Shown here one piece after another: positions 1 through 8,290 of a DNA stretch of 64,000 nucleotides. Each line of letters starts with the position of its first letter. The stretch's first letter is position 1. The translations under genes were made by a program, and so were the position numbers. The DNA lies in NCBI RefSeq assembly GCF_002008345.1, contig NZ_MRAE01000005.1, positions 62,001-126,000 on the forward strand. Reading direction: 5' to 3'. The stretch is from Clostridium tepidum (GTDB taxonomy: Bacteria > Bacillota > Clostridia > Clostridiales > Clostridiaceae). The notes below the pieces were generated by a model that had not been told where the DNA came from, ran no database searches, and was given only the letters and a program-made list of their open reading frames with translations.

Positions 1-303
1 GGATTTGCTAATTCTATAAGACAAGCTAGACAGATGGTGAATCATGGACACATACTAGTTAATGGTATTAAAGTTAATATACCATGTTATGCAATAAAAA
101 TAGGAGATGTAATAACTTTAAGAGAGAAATATAGAAAAAATCATGAATTTTTTGATAATTTCTTAAATTTAAAAAAATTTAGTTTATCTTATATAGAAAA
201 AGATTATGATAAGTTTTCAGGAAGATTAATTAAAGAACCTAAAAGAGATGAAATACCAGTAGATGTAAATGAAACTTTAGTAGTAGAATTATATTCTAAA
301 TAA
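1..303 (+). CDS. rpsD: 30S ribosomal protein S4, C-terminal part (5' truncated by window edge)
   Basis: Reading frame 1 is open from the first base to TAA at 303 and gives about 100 residues. It begins inside the S4 RNA-binding domain ([18 protein letters not shown], then VNIP and GDVITLRE) and ends [17 protein letters not shown], the usual S4 C-terminus. S4 binds 16S rRNA early in small-subunit assembly. The gene is not followed by rpoA or other ribosomal genes, and the segment after GDVITLRE is rather divergent. It may therefore be the second S4 paralogue that many clostridia carry outside the alpha operon. The N-terminus, where a zinc-binding motif would tell the two types apart, is outside the window. 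Confidence 0.93.
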   Translation, partial: GFANSIRQARQMVNHGHILVNGIKVNIPCYAIKIGDVITLREKYRKNHEFFDNFLNLKKFSLSYIEKDYDKFSGRLIKEPKRDEIPVDVNETLVVELYSK

Positions 304-320
304 AAAAGAATAAATAATTT

Positions 321-358
321 AAAAATAAAGGATTAGATTTTCTAGTCCTTTATTTTTA
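321..358. terminator. Bidirectional terminator between rpsD and the convergent cysteine desulfurase gene
   Basis: An inverted repeat (AAAAATAAAGGA ... TCCTTTATTTTT) with a further paired core and T-rich sequence on both sides lies between two convergent genes. It can serve both. Confidence 0.8.
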
Positions 359-367
359 TTAGATTAA

Positions 368-1525
368 TTATTCATATTTTTTTATAATTTTATTTAATGA
401 ATCTATAGTACAATCTATATCTTTTTTTGTGTTAAAATGTCCAAAGCTAAATCGAACAGTTCCCTGTGGAAATGTATTTAATGTTTTATGAGCGGAAGGA
501 GCACAATGTAATCCACACCTAGTCATTATGTTATAATCCTTAGATAAATCTAAGGAAACTATAGCATTATCTATTTTATTAAAATCTAAAGAAACTACAG
601 AAGTTCTATTATCTATAGTATTTAATCCAACTAATTTTACATCATCTAAATTTAGAACATTTTCTATAAAAAGTTTTGTCAAATATAACTCTTTTTCTCT
701 AATAGAACCTAATGAAATTTTTTTTATATATTTTAAGGCTGCATTTAATCCATAAATTCCTGGTATATTTAAGGTGCCACTCTCATATTTATCTGGCATA
801 TAACTAGGTTGAATTTCGTATTCTGAAAGACTTCCTGTACCACCTTCAATAAAAGGTCGTATTTTGGGAATTAAAGAGTCTTTTATTAGAAAACCACCAA
901 TACCTTGTGGACCTAAAAGACCTTTATGGCCGGTAAAAGCTAATGCATCAGCTTCTGTCTTTTCAAAATTTATATCTAAAAATCCAGCTGTTTGAGCAGT
1001 ATCTATTATAAAAATTAAATTATTTTTTTTACATAGTTTTCCTATTTGTTCTAAGGGTAATATAGTTCCACATACATTAGAAGCATTAGTCATAATAATA
1101 GCTCTAGTATTAGATTTTATTTGATTTACTACATCATTAATACTAAGTTGTCCAAATATATTACATGAGACTTTAGAAATTTCTATACCATTTTTAGTTA
1201 AGGAAGTTAAAGGACGCATAACTGCATTGTGTTCCATGGAAGAAACGATAACGTGATCGCCATTTTGAAGTAACCCCTTGATTAATAAATTTAAACTTTC
1301 AGTTATATTTTTAGTGAATACAACGTTTTCAGGTTTGTTAAAGTTAAATAAATCACATATTAATTCTCTTGTTTCAAAAACAATATTTTCAGCGGCTAAA
1401 GAAGAAGTGTAGACACCTCTATTTATATTACAGCCTATATTTTTCATATAATTTAGCATGCTTTCTCCTACATTAGGTGCTTTAGGAAAAGAAGTTGCAG
1501 CATTATCTAAATAAATATTTTTCAT
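368..1525 (-). CDS. Class V aminotransferase-fold cysteine desulfurase (NifS/Csd family)
   Basis: A 385-residue PLP enzyme expected to release sulfur (or selenium) from cysteine (or selenocysteine). It starts MKNIYLDNAATSFPKAP, the typical substrate-binding opening. It has SSMEHNAVMRP (cofactor-contacting His), IIDTAQTAG (the Asp that binds the pyridine nitrogen) and FTGHKGLLGPQG with the Schiff-base Lys at about residue 201. The catalytic Cys is in RCGLHCAPSAH near residue 342. It resembles the desulfurase subfamily that co-occurs with selenium metabolism genes. It is transcribed divergently from the yedE-like operon, with about 180 bp between starts. Selenium use is inferred from context; a general desulfurase role is the alternative. 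Confidence 0.88.
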   Translation of the reverse strand: MKNIYLDNAATSFPKAPNVGESMLNYMKNIGCNINRGVYTSSLAAENIVFETRELICDLFNFNKPENVVFTKNITESLNLLIKGLLQNGDHVIVSSMEHNAVMRPLTSLTKNGIEISKVSCNIFGQLSINDVVNQIKSNTRAIIMTNASNVCGTILPLEQIGKLCKKNNLIFIIDTAQTAGFLDINFEKTEADALAFTGHKGLLGPQGIGGFLIKDSLIPKIRPFIEGGTGSLSEYEIQPSYMPDKYESGTLNIPGIYGLNAALKYIKKISLGSIREKELYLTKLFIENVLNLDDVKLVGLNTIDNRTSVVSLDFNKIDNAIVSLDLSKDYNIMTRCGLHCAPSAHKTLNTFPQGTVRFSFGHFNTKKDIDCTIDSLNKIIKKYE

Positions 1526-1703
1526 AATTATATACCCCCATATTAAAAATCATATAAAAACATAATTATTAAATTTTACAATAGTTATTTTATTTGTTAT
1601 AAAAAAGAGTTATTTAACTAAATATGAAATGTTTGTTAAAATTAAATTGGCATATAACATTAATTAGTTTTAATATTAACAAATAAAAAGGAGGGTGTAA
1701 ATA

Positions 1704-2792
1704 ATGGATAGTAAAAAAGGTATTATATTTACGGGAGCTTTAGTAGGAATTATAGCAGTGATTTTAGTTTACTTCGGAAATCCTGTAAATATGGGTTTTT
1801 GTATTGCTTGTTTTATAAGAGATACAGCAGGCGCTATAGGACTTCATAGAGCACCTATAGTTCAATATATAAGGCCTGAAATTATAGGAATGGTTATAGG
1901 AGCTTTTATAATGGCTATATCTAAAAATGAATTCGATGCAAGAGGAGGATCATCACCTTTTATAAGATTCAGTTTAGGTTTTATAGTTATGGTAGGAGCT
2001 CTGATGTTTTTAGGATGTCCTTTAAGAATGGTCTTAAGATTAGCAGGGGGAGACCTAAATGCTATAATGGGACTTGTAGGTTTTGCTGTAGGTATAATTA
2101 TTGGTATAGTGTTTTTAAACAAGGGCTTTAGTTTAAAAAGAAATTATAAATTAAATAAGTCAGAAGGATATTTATTTCCAGTAGTAAATATAGGGTTATT
2201 TATATTATTAGTTGCAGCACCAGCTTTTATATTCTTTAGCAAAAAAGGACCTGGTTCAGCACATGCTCCTATAGTAATTGCATTAATATCAGGTTTAATT
2301 GTAGGAATTTTAGCTCAAAGAACTAGATTATGTATGGTAGGTGGAATCAGAGATTTAATAATGTTTAAAGATAGTTATTTAATTTCAGGATTTATATCTG
2401 TATTTATATTTGCACTTATAGGAAACTTAATTATAGGAAAGTTTAAATTAGGATTTATAGGACAACCAGTTGCCCATACAGATGCATTGTGGAACTTTTT
2501 AGGTATGGTACTTGCAGGTTGGGGATCTGTACTTCTAGGAGGGTGTCCTATGAGACAACTTATACTTTCAGCAGAAGGAAACATAGATTCAGTTATAACT
2601 GTTTTAGGCATGTTAGTAGGAGCTGCATTTTGTCATAATTTTAGTTTAGCAGCTAGTCCAAAAGGAGCTACAGCAAATGGTAAAATAGCTGTAATAATAG
2701 GCTTTATATTGGTTTGTGCTATTTCATATATAAATATAGAAAAAAATGAGAAAGTAAAAGTGAAAGGAGATGTTAGTGTTGGTTCAAATTGA
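1704..2792 (+). CDS. yedE: YedE/YeeE-family membrane transporter, selenium-metabolism type
   Basis: A 362-residue polytopic membrane protein with about ten hydrophobic segments arranged as two related halves. Conserved cysteines lie in the repeat motifs typical of YeeE/YedE transporters: GFCIACFIRD near residue 31, FLGCPLRMVLR near 102, RLCMVGGIRD near 210 and LLGGCPMRQLIL near 278. The family moves thiosulfate-like sulfur compounds; the long form found beside YedF/TusA and DUF3343 genes is associated with selenium metabolism. AGGAGGGTG precedes the ATG. The 3' end overlaps the next gene, so the two are translationally coupled. Confidence 0.87.
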   Translation: MDSKKGIIFTGALVGIIAVILVYFGNPVNMGFCIACFIRDTAGAIGLHRAPIVQYIRPEIIGMVIGAFIMAISKNEFDARGGSSPFIRFSLGFIVMVGALMFLGCPLRMVLRLAGGDLNAIMGLVGFAVGIIIGIVFLNKGFSLKRNYKLNKSEGYLFPVVNIGLFILLVAAPAFIFFSKKGPGSAHAPIVIALISGLIVGILAQRTRLCMVGGIRDLIMFKDSYLISGFISVFIFALIGNLIIGKFKLGFIGQPVAHTDALWNFLGMVLAGWGSVLLGGCPMRQLILSAEGNIDSVITVLGMLVGAAFCHNFSLAASPKGATANGKIAVIIGFILVCAISYINIEKNEKVKVKGDVSVGSN

Positions 2793-2985
2793 TGCTAGAG
2801 GAGTATCTTGTCCACAACCAGTCCTAATGACCAAAAAAGCTTTAGAAAATAATAAAGAAGGTGCTGATGTAATTGTAGATAATATGACTGCCAGAGAAAA
2901 TGTAGAAAGATTTATGAAAAAGGCTGGATATAAGGTTAGTATAAAAGAAGATGAAGATGATTTTATATTATCTGCGAGGAAATAA
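2776..2985 (+). CDS. TusA/YedF-like sulfurtransferase domain protein
   Basis: A 69-residue TusA-fold protein with the hallmark GVSCPQPVLMTKKAL; the Cys of the CPxP motif is the persulfide or selenide carrier. It is a single TusA domain, lacking the C-terminal DsrE-like half of full-length YedF (about 200 residues). Start choice: an ATG at 2770 touches the AAAGGAG motif with no spacer, whereas GTG at 2776 has a 6-nt spacer and is preferred. It overlaps the end of the yedE-like gene by 17 nt. It probably passes sulfur or selenium from a desulfurase to an acceptor; the acceptor is unknown. Confidence 0.85.
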   Translation: MLVQIDARGVSCPQPVLMTKKALENNKEGADVIVDNMTARENVERFMKKAGYKVSIKEDEDDFILSARK

Positions 2986-2990
2986 ATATT

Positions 2991-3227
2991 ATGGAGTATA
3001 TAGGAACTTTTTTTACTCATTCTGGAGCCATAAAATATAGTAGATTTTTGAATAAGTTAAATATAAATAATCAAACTATGCCAGTGCCTAGAAAGATAAG
3101 CTCTAATTGTGGTATAGGGGTTAAATTTAACTATAGTGATAATTTAGATAATATACTAGCAGAGGATATAGAAAAATTATTTTTAGTGAAAAATGGACAA
3201 TATGAGTGTATATATTGCAGCGAATAG
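2991..3227 (+). CDS. DUF3343 protein, putative Se/S carrier-like
   Basis: A 78-residue protein starting 5 nt after the TusA-like gene. It has the DUF3343 pattern: an N-terminal strand with THSGAIKYSRFL, then MPVPRKISSNCGIGVKF containing the conserved Cys-Gly, and a C-terminal CIYC pair. The family is annotated as a putative Se/S carrier because of its constant association with YedE/YedF. No biochemical role is assigned from sequence. It completes the three-gene operon. Confidence 0.8.
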   Translation: MEYIGTFFTHSGAIKYSRFLNKLNINNQTMPVPRKISSNCGIGVKFNYSDNLDNILAEDIEKLFLVKNGQYECIYCSE

Positions 3228-3273
3228 TTAATATAATTTTAAATATATTTATAGAAAATTATTATGGAATATT

Positions 3274-3324
3274 AAAAGATATGAATTGATAAATATAATA
3301 TCATAATTCATATCTTTTTAATTT
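3274..3324 (+). terminator. Terminator of the yedE operon
   Basis: The inverted repeat AAAAGATATGAATT ... AATTCATATCTTTTT has a 14-bp stem and is followed by a T-rich tail. Confidence 0.85.
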
Positions 3325-3457
3325 TATAATAAAAATTTTTAACTTTATTATGCATTTGTGAAATAAATCTTTAATTTTTAAATATACTAAGTAATATCAC
3401 TTTATATGGTATATAATTGTATTGAAAACATTAAAAATACTAAAAGGAGTTAGTGCT

Positions 3458-4315
3458 TTGAATAAAAATCTTTCAAAAATTATACCTAATGGTGTAAAAG
3501 AACTAGCAAACAGATTTTTAGAGGATGAAGTATTAGCATTATCCTCACAACTGGCTTATGCTTTAATTATATCAGTATTTCCTTTTTTAATGTTTGTAAT
3601 AACATTAATAGGATACTTGCCTATACATAGTGAAGATTTATTGTTAGGATTAAAAGAAATAATACCAAGTAATATGTATTTATTGTTGAAAAATACTATA
3701 GAAGAAATTATTTATACTCAAAATGGAAATTTACTTTCATTCAGTATAATATTTACTATATGGACTGCTTCTGCTGGGTTTAGAGCTGTAGTAAGAGGAT
3801 TAAATAAGGCTTATGACGTGAAAGAGAAAAGATCTTTTATGCGGGTTCAACTTATGACAATTTTGTGTACATTAGGTATGGCATTAGTGCTTGTCATGAG
3901 CATTTTCCTATTGGTTTTCGGAAAAACTATAGGCAGAACTTTAGTTTATAGGCTAGGTTTTTCATGGGAATTTAATAGAGTATGGAATATAATAAGATAT
4001 ACAGTAATGATAGGAATAATTATATTTATTTTAGCTTCATTATATTATTACATTCCAAGTAAAAGATTAAAATGGAGAGATGTATTACCAGGAGCTATAT
4101 TTGCTACAATAGCTTGGATAATTGCATCTATGGGATTTTCTTTTTATGTGGATAATTTTAATAACTATTCTAGATTGTATGGCAGTATAGGGGCAGTTAT
4201 TGTTTTTTTAGTGTGGTTATATCTGACATCTATAATAGTTATTACAGGAGGAGAAATTAATGCGTTATTGGTTTCACGCAAGGAAAAAGATTTAAAAAAT
4301 AAAAATTATATATAA
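3458..4315 (+). CDS. YihY/BrkB family membrane protein
   Basis: A 285-residue integral membrane protein of the YihY/UPF0761 (BrkB, once misnamed RNase BN) family with about six transmembrane helices. Typical motifs are SSQLAYALIISVFPFLMF near the N-terminus, WTASAGFRAVVRGLNKAYDV in the middle and YGSIGAVIVFLVWLYLTSI near the C-terminus. Start choice: TTG at 3458, with AAAAGGAG 8 nt upstream; a possible TTG at 3422 has no ribosome binding site. The function is unknown. The gene stands alone between two terminators. Confidence 0.85.
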   Translation: MNKNLSKIIPNGVKELANRFLEDEVLALSSQLAYALIISVFPFLMFVITLIGYLPIHSEDLLLGLKEIIPSNMYLLLKNTIEEIIYTQNGNLLSFSIIFTIWTASAGFRAVVRGLNKAYDVKEKRSFMRVQLMTILCTLGMALVLVMSIFLLVFGKTIGRTLVYRLGFSWEFNRVWNIIRYTVMIGIIIFILASLYYYIPSKRLKWRDVLPGAIFATIAWIIASMGFSFYVDNFNNYSRLYGSIGAVIVFLVWLYLTSIIVITGGEINALLVSRKEKDLKNKNYI

Positions 4316-4336
4316 AATAAAATGTAGGTCATAATC

Positions 4337-4370
4337 AACTTCTTGTATTCTCTGCAAGAAGTTTTTTATT
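4337..4370 (+). terminator. Terminator after the BrkB-family gene
   Basis: The hairpin AACTTCTTG ... CAAGAAGTT is followed by TTTTTATT. Confidence 0.85.
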
Positions 4371-4883
4371 GAATAAAAATAAAAAATTTAAGTACAGAAA
4401 TAAAGTGCATTAATATTTTACAGGAATAAATAACTACAAGTTTGGTAAAATTTATAAATTATATAAAAGTTATTAAAAAAATATGATATAGTAATTAAAT
4501 ATATAAATGGAAATAATAACATAAAATAATTTTAATAGAAATAAAGTAAATTTGTGTTATTATTTTTTGGTGGAGCTAATAACAATTGATCTAAATAACT
4601 AAAATAGTACCAATATTAGGTTTGAATTTATACAATATAAATTTAAACTATAAATTTACCTTAGATTTCGACAATAAAGCACATTAAAAAGTTTGAAAAT
4701 TCCTAAAACTGGTTATTGGAATTGCGAATAAGAACAAAATATATCATAAATAAAAATTAAAATATTATATTGTCAATTAAAATAATAAGAAAATTATAAA
4801 TACGTTTCATTAAATGACATAATTTTGTGTACAACCTATGTTAGCATATTAATAAAGTTATTTGTTTGCAGGGGGATAGTATT
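4371..4883. other. Non-coding stretch, about 510 bp
   Basis: Very A+T-rich sequence between a terminator and the DUF6514 gene. I see no credible coding frame and no recognised riboswitch. It must contain the promoter of the DUF6514 gene, but there are too many TATAAT-like strings to choose one. Confidence 0.5.
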
Positions 4884-5246
4884 ATGGAAGTGGTATTAGA
4901 AAATCTTATTAAAGGTCAAAATTTAGAAGACAAGGAGTATATATATTACTATAAGCTTATAAAAAGTAATTTATATATTTCTTGGCAAGAAGAAAACATA
5001 AAGGTCCAATCTTATGGTATAGAAATATTAAGAAAGGATTTTCAAAAGGGGAAACTTATAAATTCAGAAAGTAATAATATAAGACATATAAGCCCTCATA
5101 GATATAAAGTACATAATTTACTAAAAATGCTTTATGAAAAAACAGTTTCACCTATTCATGTTGTAGACATAATTGGAGAATATGCAGATAAATATGTAGT
5201 TGACTATGAAAATGTATTAAAAAATGTGTCTTCTATGTGTAAATAA
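4884..5246 (+). CDS. DUF6514 family protein
   Basis: A 120-residue soluble protein of a clostridial family of unknown function. The family pattern is visible: an N-terminal strand with YIYYYKLIKSN, a SYGIEILRKDF segment, and a conserved C-terminal helix VSPIHVVDIIGEYADKYV. ATG 4884 is chosen because GGGGGATAG lies just upstream. A longer reading from 4866 would begin inside that ribosome binding site. It is monocistronic, with a terminator immediately after. No function is proposed. Confidence 0.75.
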   Translation: MEVVLENLIKGQNLEDKEYIYYYKLIKSNLYISWQEENIKVQSYGIEILRKDFQKGKLINSESNNIRHISPHRYKVHNLLKMLYEKTVSPIHVVDIIGEYADKYVVDYENVLKNVSSMCK

Positions 5247-5264
5247 AATAATTTTACATATTTT

Positions 5265-5311
5265 ATAAGGATAAATAGTAATAAATTTTAACTATTTATC
5301 CTTTATTTTTT
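5265..5311 (+). terminator. Terminator after the DUF6514 gene
   Basis: The hairpin AAGGATAAATAGT ... ACTATTTATCCTT is followed by TATTTTTTATT. Confidence 0.88.
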
Positions 5312-5448
5312 ATTATGAAAATAAAAATATCCACTAATCAATATTTAATTTATCCAAAGTTTCAGATTAAAATAAAACAATTATATAATTTATATTTTTT
5401 ACTTATAAATGCTTTATTATATAATATAAATTAAGGAAGTGATAATAA

Positions 5449-5829
5449 TTGATTTATGGTATAGGAACAGATATTACTGAAATTAAAAGAATAGAAAGAG
5501 CTACAATTAGAAATAAAAATTTTATAAATAAATTATTTACCAAAAATGAAGTTGAAGCTTGGGAAAAGAAAAATTTTAATATAGAGTTTATAGCAGGAAG
5601 ATTTGCAGCAAAGGAAGCTATATCCAAGGCATTAGGTACTGGAATTAGAGGTTTTAATTTTAAAGATATAGAAATAATAAATAATAAATTAGGGAAACCG
5701 GAAGTTATTTTGAAACCAAGGGCTGAAGGGATAATAAAAAAAATATCACGAGATTATAAAATACATTTAAGTATATCTCATGAGAAAGAATATGCTATAG
5801 CCTATGCTTTATTGGAGGTGTTTATATGA
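5449..5829 (+). CDS. acpS: Holo-[acyl-carrier-protein] synthase
   Basis: A 126-residue 4'-phosphopantetheinyl transferase that loads the CoA-derived arm onto apo-ACP for fatty acid synthesis. It has the Mg-binding GIGTDITEIKRIERA motif at residues 4-18 and RFAAKEAISKALGTG around residue 52, the two AcpS signatures, and a C-terminal SISHEKEYAIAYALL strand. It uses a TTG start with AGGAAGTG upstream. The stop overlaps the ATG of the next gene (ATGA), so the two are coupled. Confidence 0.95.
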   Translation: MIYGIGTDITEIKRIERATIRNKNFINKLFTKNEVEAWEKKNFNIEFIAGRFAAKEAISKALGTGIRGFNFKDIEIINNKLGKPEVILKPRAEGIIKKISRDYKIHLSISHEKEYAIAYALLEVFI

Positions 5830-7331
5830 GAATAATTTCTTCAGAAAATTTTAGAAAGATGGATAGTTACTCTGTACAAAACTTAGGTATACCTAGCATT
5901 GTTTTAATGGAAAATGCAGCATTAAAAGTAGTATCCAATATAGAACTAAAATTAAACAATAGATTTGTTGTAGTATGTGGAAAAGGTAATAATGGAGGAG
6001 ATGGATTAGCTGTAGCAAGACATTTACATTGTTTAAATAAAGAAGTAGAAATATTTATAATTGAAAGAGGTAATCGTAGTACTGAGGATTTTGAAATAAA
6101 TTATAATATATTAAAAAACATAAATTTAAATATTAATTACATAAGAGATTATGAAGACTTAGATTATTTAAGAGAAAGTGTAATAAAAAGCGATATGGTT
6201 TTAGATGCTATTTTTGGTATAGGGCTTAGTAGGGAAATAGAAGGAATATATAAAGATACTATATCTATAATAAATGAAAATAGTAAAAACACATTGTCTA
6301 TAGATGTTCCTTCTGGATTAAATGCAAGCACAGGTGAAATAGAAGGTGTTTGTATAGAAGCTGATACTACAGTTTCCTTTGAAATGTATAAAGAAGGATT
6401 TTTAACTTATGATAAAGATAAATATTTAGGAAATATTATTATTGAAAAAATAGGAATTCCCAAGGAAGCCTTAGAGTTATTTTCTAAAGATTATTATATT
6501 GTTGATAAATATATGTTTAAAGATAATTTTAAAGAAAGAAATAAATATTCACATAAAGGAGAATTTGGAAGATTGCTAATTATAGCTGGAAGCAAAGGAT
6601 TTACAGGAGCAGCTTACTTATGTGCAGAATCATCAGTTAAAAGTGGGACAGGTCTTGTAACTTTAGCTACATCTAAGGATGTTCAAGGTATATTAAGCTC
6701 TAAGTTAGAGGAAGCTATGACTATAAATTATGAAGAATATAAAGAAATTAAAAATATTATGGTAAAGGCTAATTGTATAGCTATAGGTCCAGGCATGGGT
6801 AAAAATAATAAAACAGAGGAACTGTTAAAAAAAATAATAAGAGATTATAATGGAAATGTAGTTATAGATGCTGATGGTATAAATGTTTTGGAAAATAATT
6901 TGGATATAATAAAGAATTCAAAAGGAAAGATAGTCATAACTCCACATTTAGGTGAGTTTTCAAGAATAACAGGTTATGATATAGATTATATTCAAAAAAA
7001 TAGATTAAAGTTAGCTAGAGAGTTTGCTAAAGAGAATAATGTTATAGTGGTTTTGAAAGGATATAATACAATAATTACAAATGGTGAGAAAGTATTTGTA
7101 AACTCTACAGGTAATAGTGCTATGGCATCTGGAGGTATGGGAGATTGTTTAACAGGAATAATAGCTTCTTTTATATCACAGGGGTATAGTCCATTAGATG
7201 CTGCATATCTTGCAACGTATTTACATGGATATTGTGGTGAAAAATTGTCATTAAAAATGTTTTGCGTAAATGCTACTCATGTTTTAGATTATATACCTTT
7301 TGCTATAAAAGAATTACAAAATATAGAATAA
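5826..7331 (+). CDS. nnr: Bifunctional NAD(P)H-hydrate epimerase / ADP-dependent NAD(P)H-hydrate dehydratase
   Basis: A 501-residue fusion that repairs hydrated NAD(P)H. The N-terminal YjeF_N epimerase domain (about 1-210) has LMENAALKV and the nucleotide-binding GKGNNGGDGLAVARHL. The C-terminal ribokinase-like dehydratase domain (about 220-495) has IAGSKGFTGAAYL, AIGPGMGKN, ITPHLGEFSRI and the catalytic GGMGDCLTGII. Length is normal for the fused form. The acpS-nnr pairing is standard in Firmicutes. Confidence 0.95.
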   Translation: MRIISSENFRKMDSYSVQNLGIPSIVLMENAALKVVSNIELKLNNRFVVVCGKGNNGGDGLAVARHLHCLNKEVEIFIIERGNRSTEDFEINYNILKNINLNINYIRDYEDLDYLRESVIKSDMVLDAIFGIGLSREIEGIYKDTISIINENSKNTLSIDVPSGLNASTGEIEGVCIEADTTVSFEMYKEGFLTYDKDKYLGNIIIEKIGIPKEALELFSKDYYIVDKYMFKDNFKERNKYSHKGEFGRLLIIAGSKGFTGAAYLCAESSVKSGTGLVTLATSKDVQGILSSKLEEAMTINYEEYKEIKNIMVKANCIAIGPGMGKNNKTEELLKKIIRDYNGNVVIDADGINVLENNLDIIKNSKGKIVITPHLGEFSRITGYDIDYIQKNRLKLAREFAKENNVIVVLKGYNTIITNGEKVFVNSTGNSAMASGGMGDCLTGIIASFISQGYSPLDAAYLATYLHGYCGEKLSLKMFCVNATHVLDYIPFAIKELQNIE

Positions 7332-7338
7332 ATTTAAT

Positions 7339-7433
7339 ATAGTAATTTGGATAAAAAATTATTTAATCTAAATAGCTTATAAAATTTATTTTAGAAAGCA
7401 GGAAGGAGCATGCTTGAATTTTAATAACAGTAT
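7339..7433 (+). repeat. Upstream copy of a duplicated gerS-alr junction (partner 8202-8290)
   Basis: Bases 7339-7402 match 8202-8265 at 62 of 64 positions. The downstream copy is the end of the gerS-like gene plus the alr ribosome binding site. Weaker similarity continues to about 7433, into what corresponds to the first codons of alr. The upstream copy lies in non-coding sequence and encodes nothing intact. This looks like the scar of a duplication whose genes have since been lost. Confidence 0.85.
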
Positions 7434-7630
7434 TCTATTTACTTTGTTTAAATTAAAAATTATATTATAGTGTAATTGAAATGTATGATTATATTAAAAT
7501 ATATAAATAATTTTTTAAGGCTTATTTTAAGTAGTAAATATAGAAGTTTTTAAATAGCTAGTAATATATAAATAAAAATAAGAATAATATTATTAATGAA
7601 ATAATAAGCCAAAGCTTTAGGAGGCCTTAA
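7434..7630. other. Non-coding stretch before the gerS-like gene
   Basis: A+T-rich sequence with no open frame of note. It may be decayed sequence from the duplication to its left, plus the promoter of the gerS-like gene. Confidence 0.4.
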
Positions 7631-8245
7631 ATGAAAAAATTATTTGTATTGTGTTCAGCTATTGCAATAATTTTAGCTACATTTTTATTTATACATTTCA
7701 ACAAAAATAATGAATATGGAGATAGCATAGATTATTTAAAAAATTTGGAAAGCTATAGTTGTGATGTAGATATAAATATAAAAAATAAAAAGCAAACAAT
7801 AAAATATAAAGGAAAACAATTTTATAATAAGGAATTAGGATATAGATTTGAATTAAATAAAGATAGAATATTGTTATATACAAATAATAAAATATTTGTT
7901 AAGGATTTAGCTAATGGAGTGAAATACAATAAAGATAAAGAGTTTGATAAATTTTATAGATTAACATTTATAGGTGAATATATTTGTCTTTTATATACTA
8001 ATGAAGAAATAAAGGTTGATCTAAGAGAAGAAGGAGACTATAAATATGAAGTTATAACATTAACTATACCAGGAAACAACAGAAATTCAGCAAAAGCACA
8101 ATTGTTTGTGGAAGATAAAAAAAATATTCCTAAAAAATTGATAATATATGATAGCAAAAATAATGAGAGTGCAGTTATAAATTACACAAATTTTATACCA
8201 AATAGTAATTTGGATAAAAAATTATTTAATCCAGATAGCTTATAA
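7631..8245 (+). CDS. GerS-like germination protein (LolA-type fold)
   Basis: A 204-residue exported protein with an N-terminal hydrophobic segment at residues 4-22. The rest is a series of short beta strands of the LolA/GerS kind (YSCDVDINIKNKKQTIKYKGK, then YRFELNKDRILLYTN, then KAQLFVEDKKNIPKKLIIYD). In C. difficile, gerS lies directly upstream of alr2 and is needed for cortex hydrolysis during germination; the same neighbour is seen here. A clear lipobox is missing: the only early Cys (residue 8) is in FVLC, inside the hydrophobic core. The protein may therefore be membrane-anchored rather than lipidated. It was identified by size, fold pattern and synteny. Confidence 0.7.
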   Translation: MKKLFVLCSAIAIILATFLFIHFNKNNEYGDSIDYLKNLESYSCDVDINIKNKKQTIKYKGKQFYNKELGYRFELNKDRILLYTNNKIFVKDLANGVKYNKDKEFDKFYRLTFIGEYICLLYTNEEIKVDLREEGDYKYEVITLTIPGNNRNSAKAQLFVEDKKNIPKKLIIYDSKNNESAVINYTNFIPNSNLDKKLFNPDSL

Positions 8246-8290
8246 AATTTATTTTAGAAAGCAGGGGAGAGTTTGTTTAGAAATTTAAGA
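8202..8290 (+). repeat. Downstream copy of the duplicated gerS-alr junction
   Basis: Partner of 7339-7433, offset 863 bp. It covers the last 44 bases of the gerS-like gene, the intergenic ribosome binding site and the start of alr. Confidence 0.85.

Noticed and set aside
4371-4883. Possible riboswitch upstream of the DUF6514 gene
   Set aside because: No recognisable conserved core or strong nested stems.
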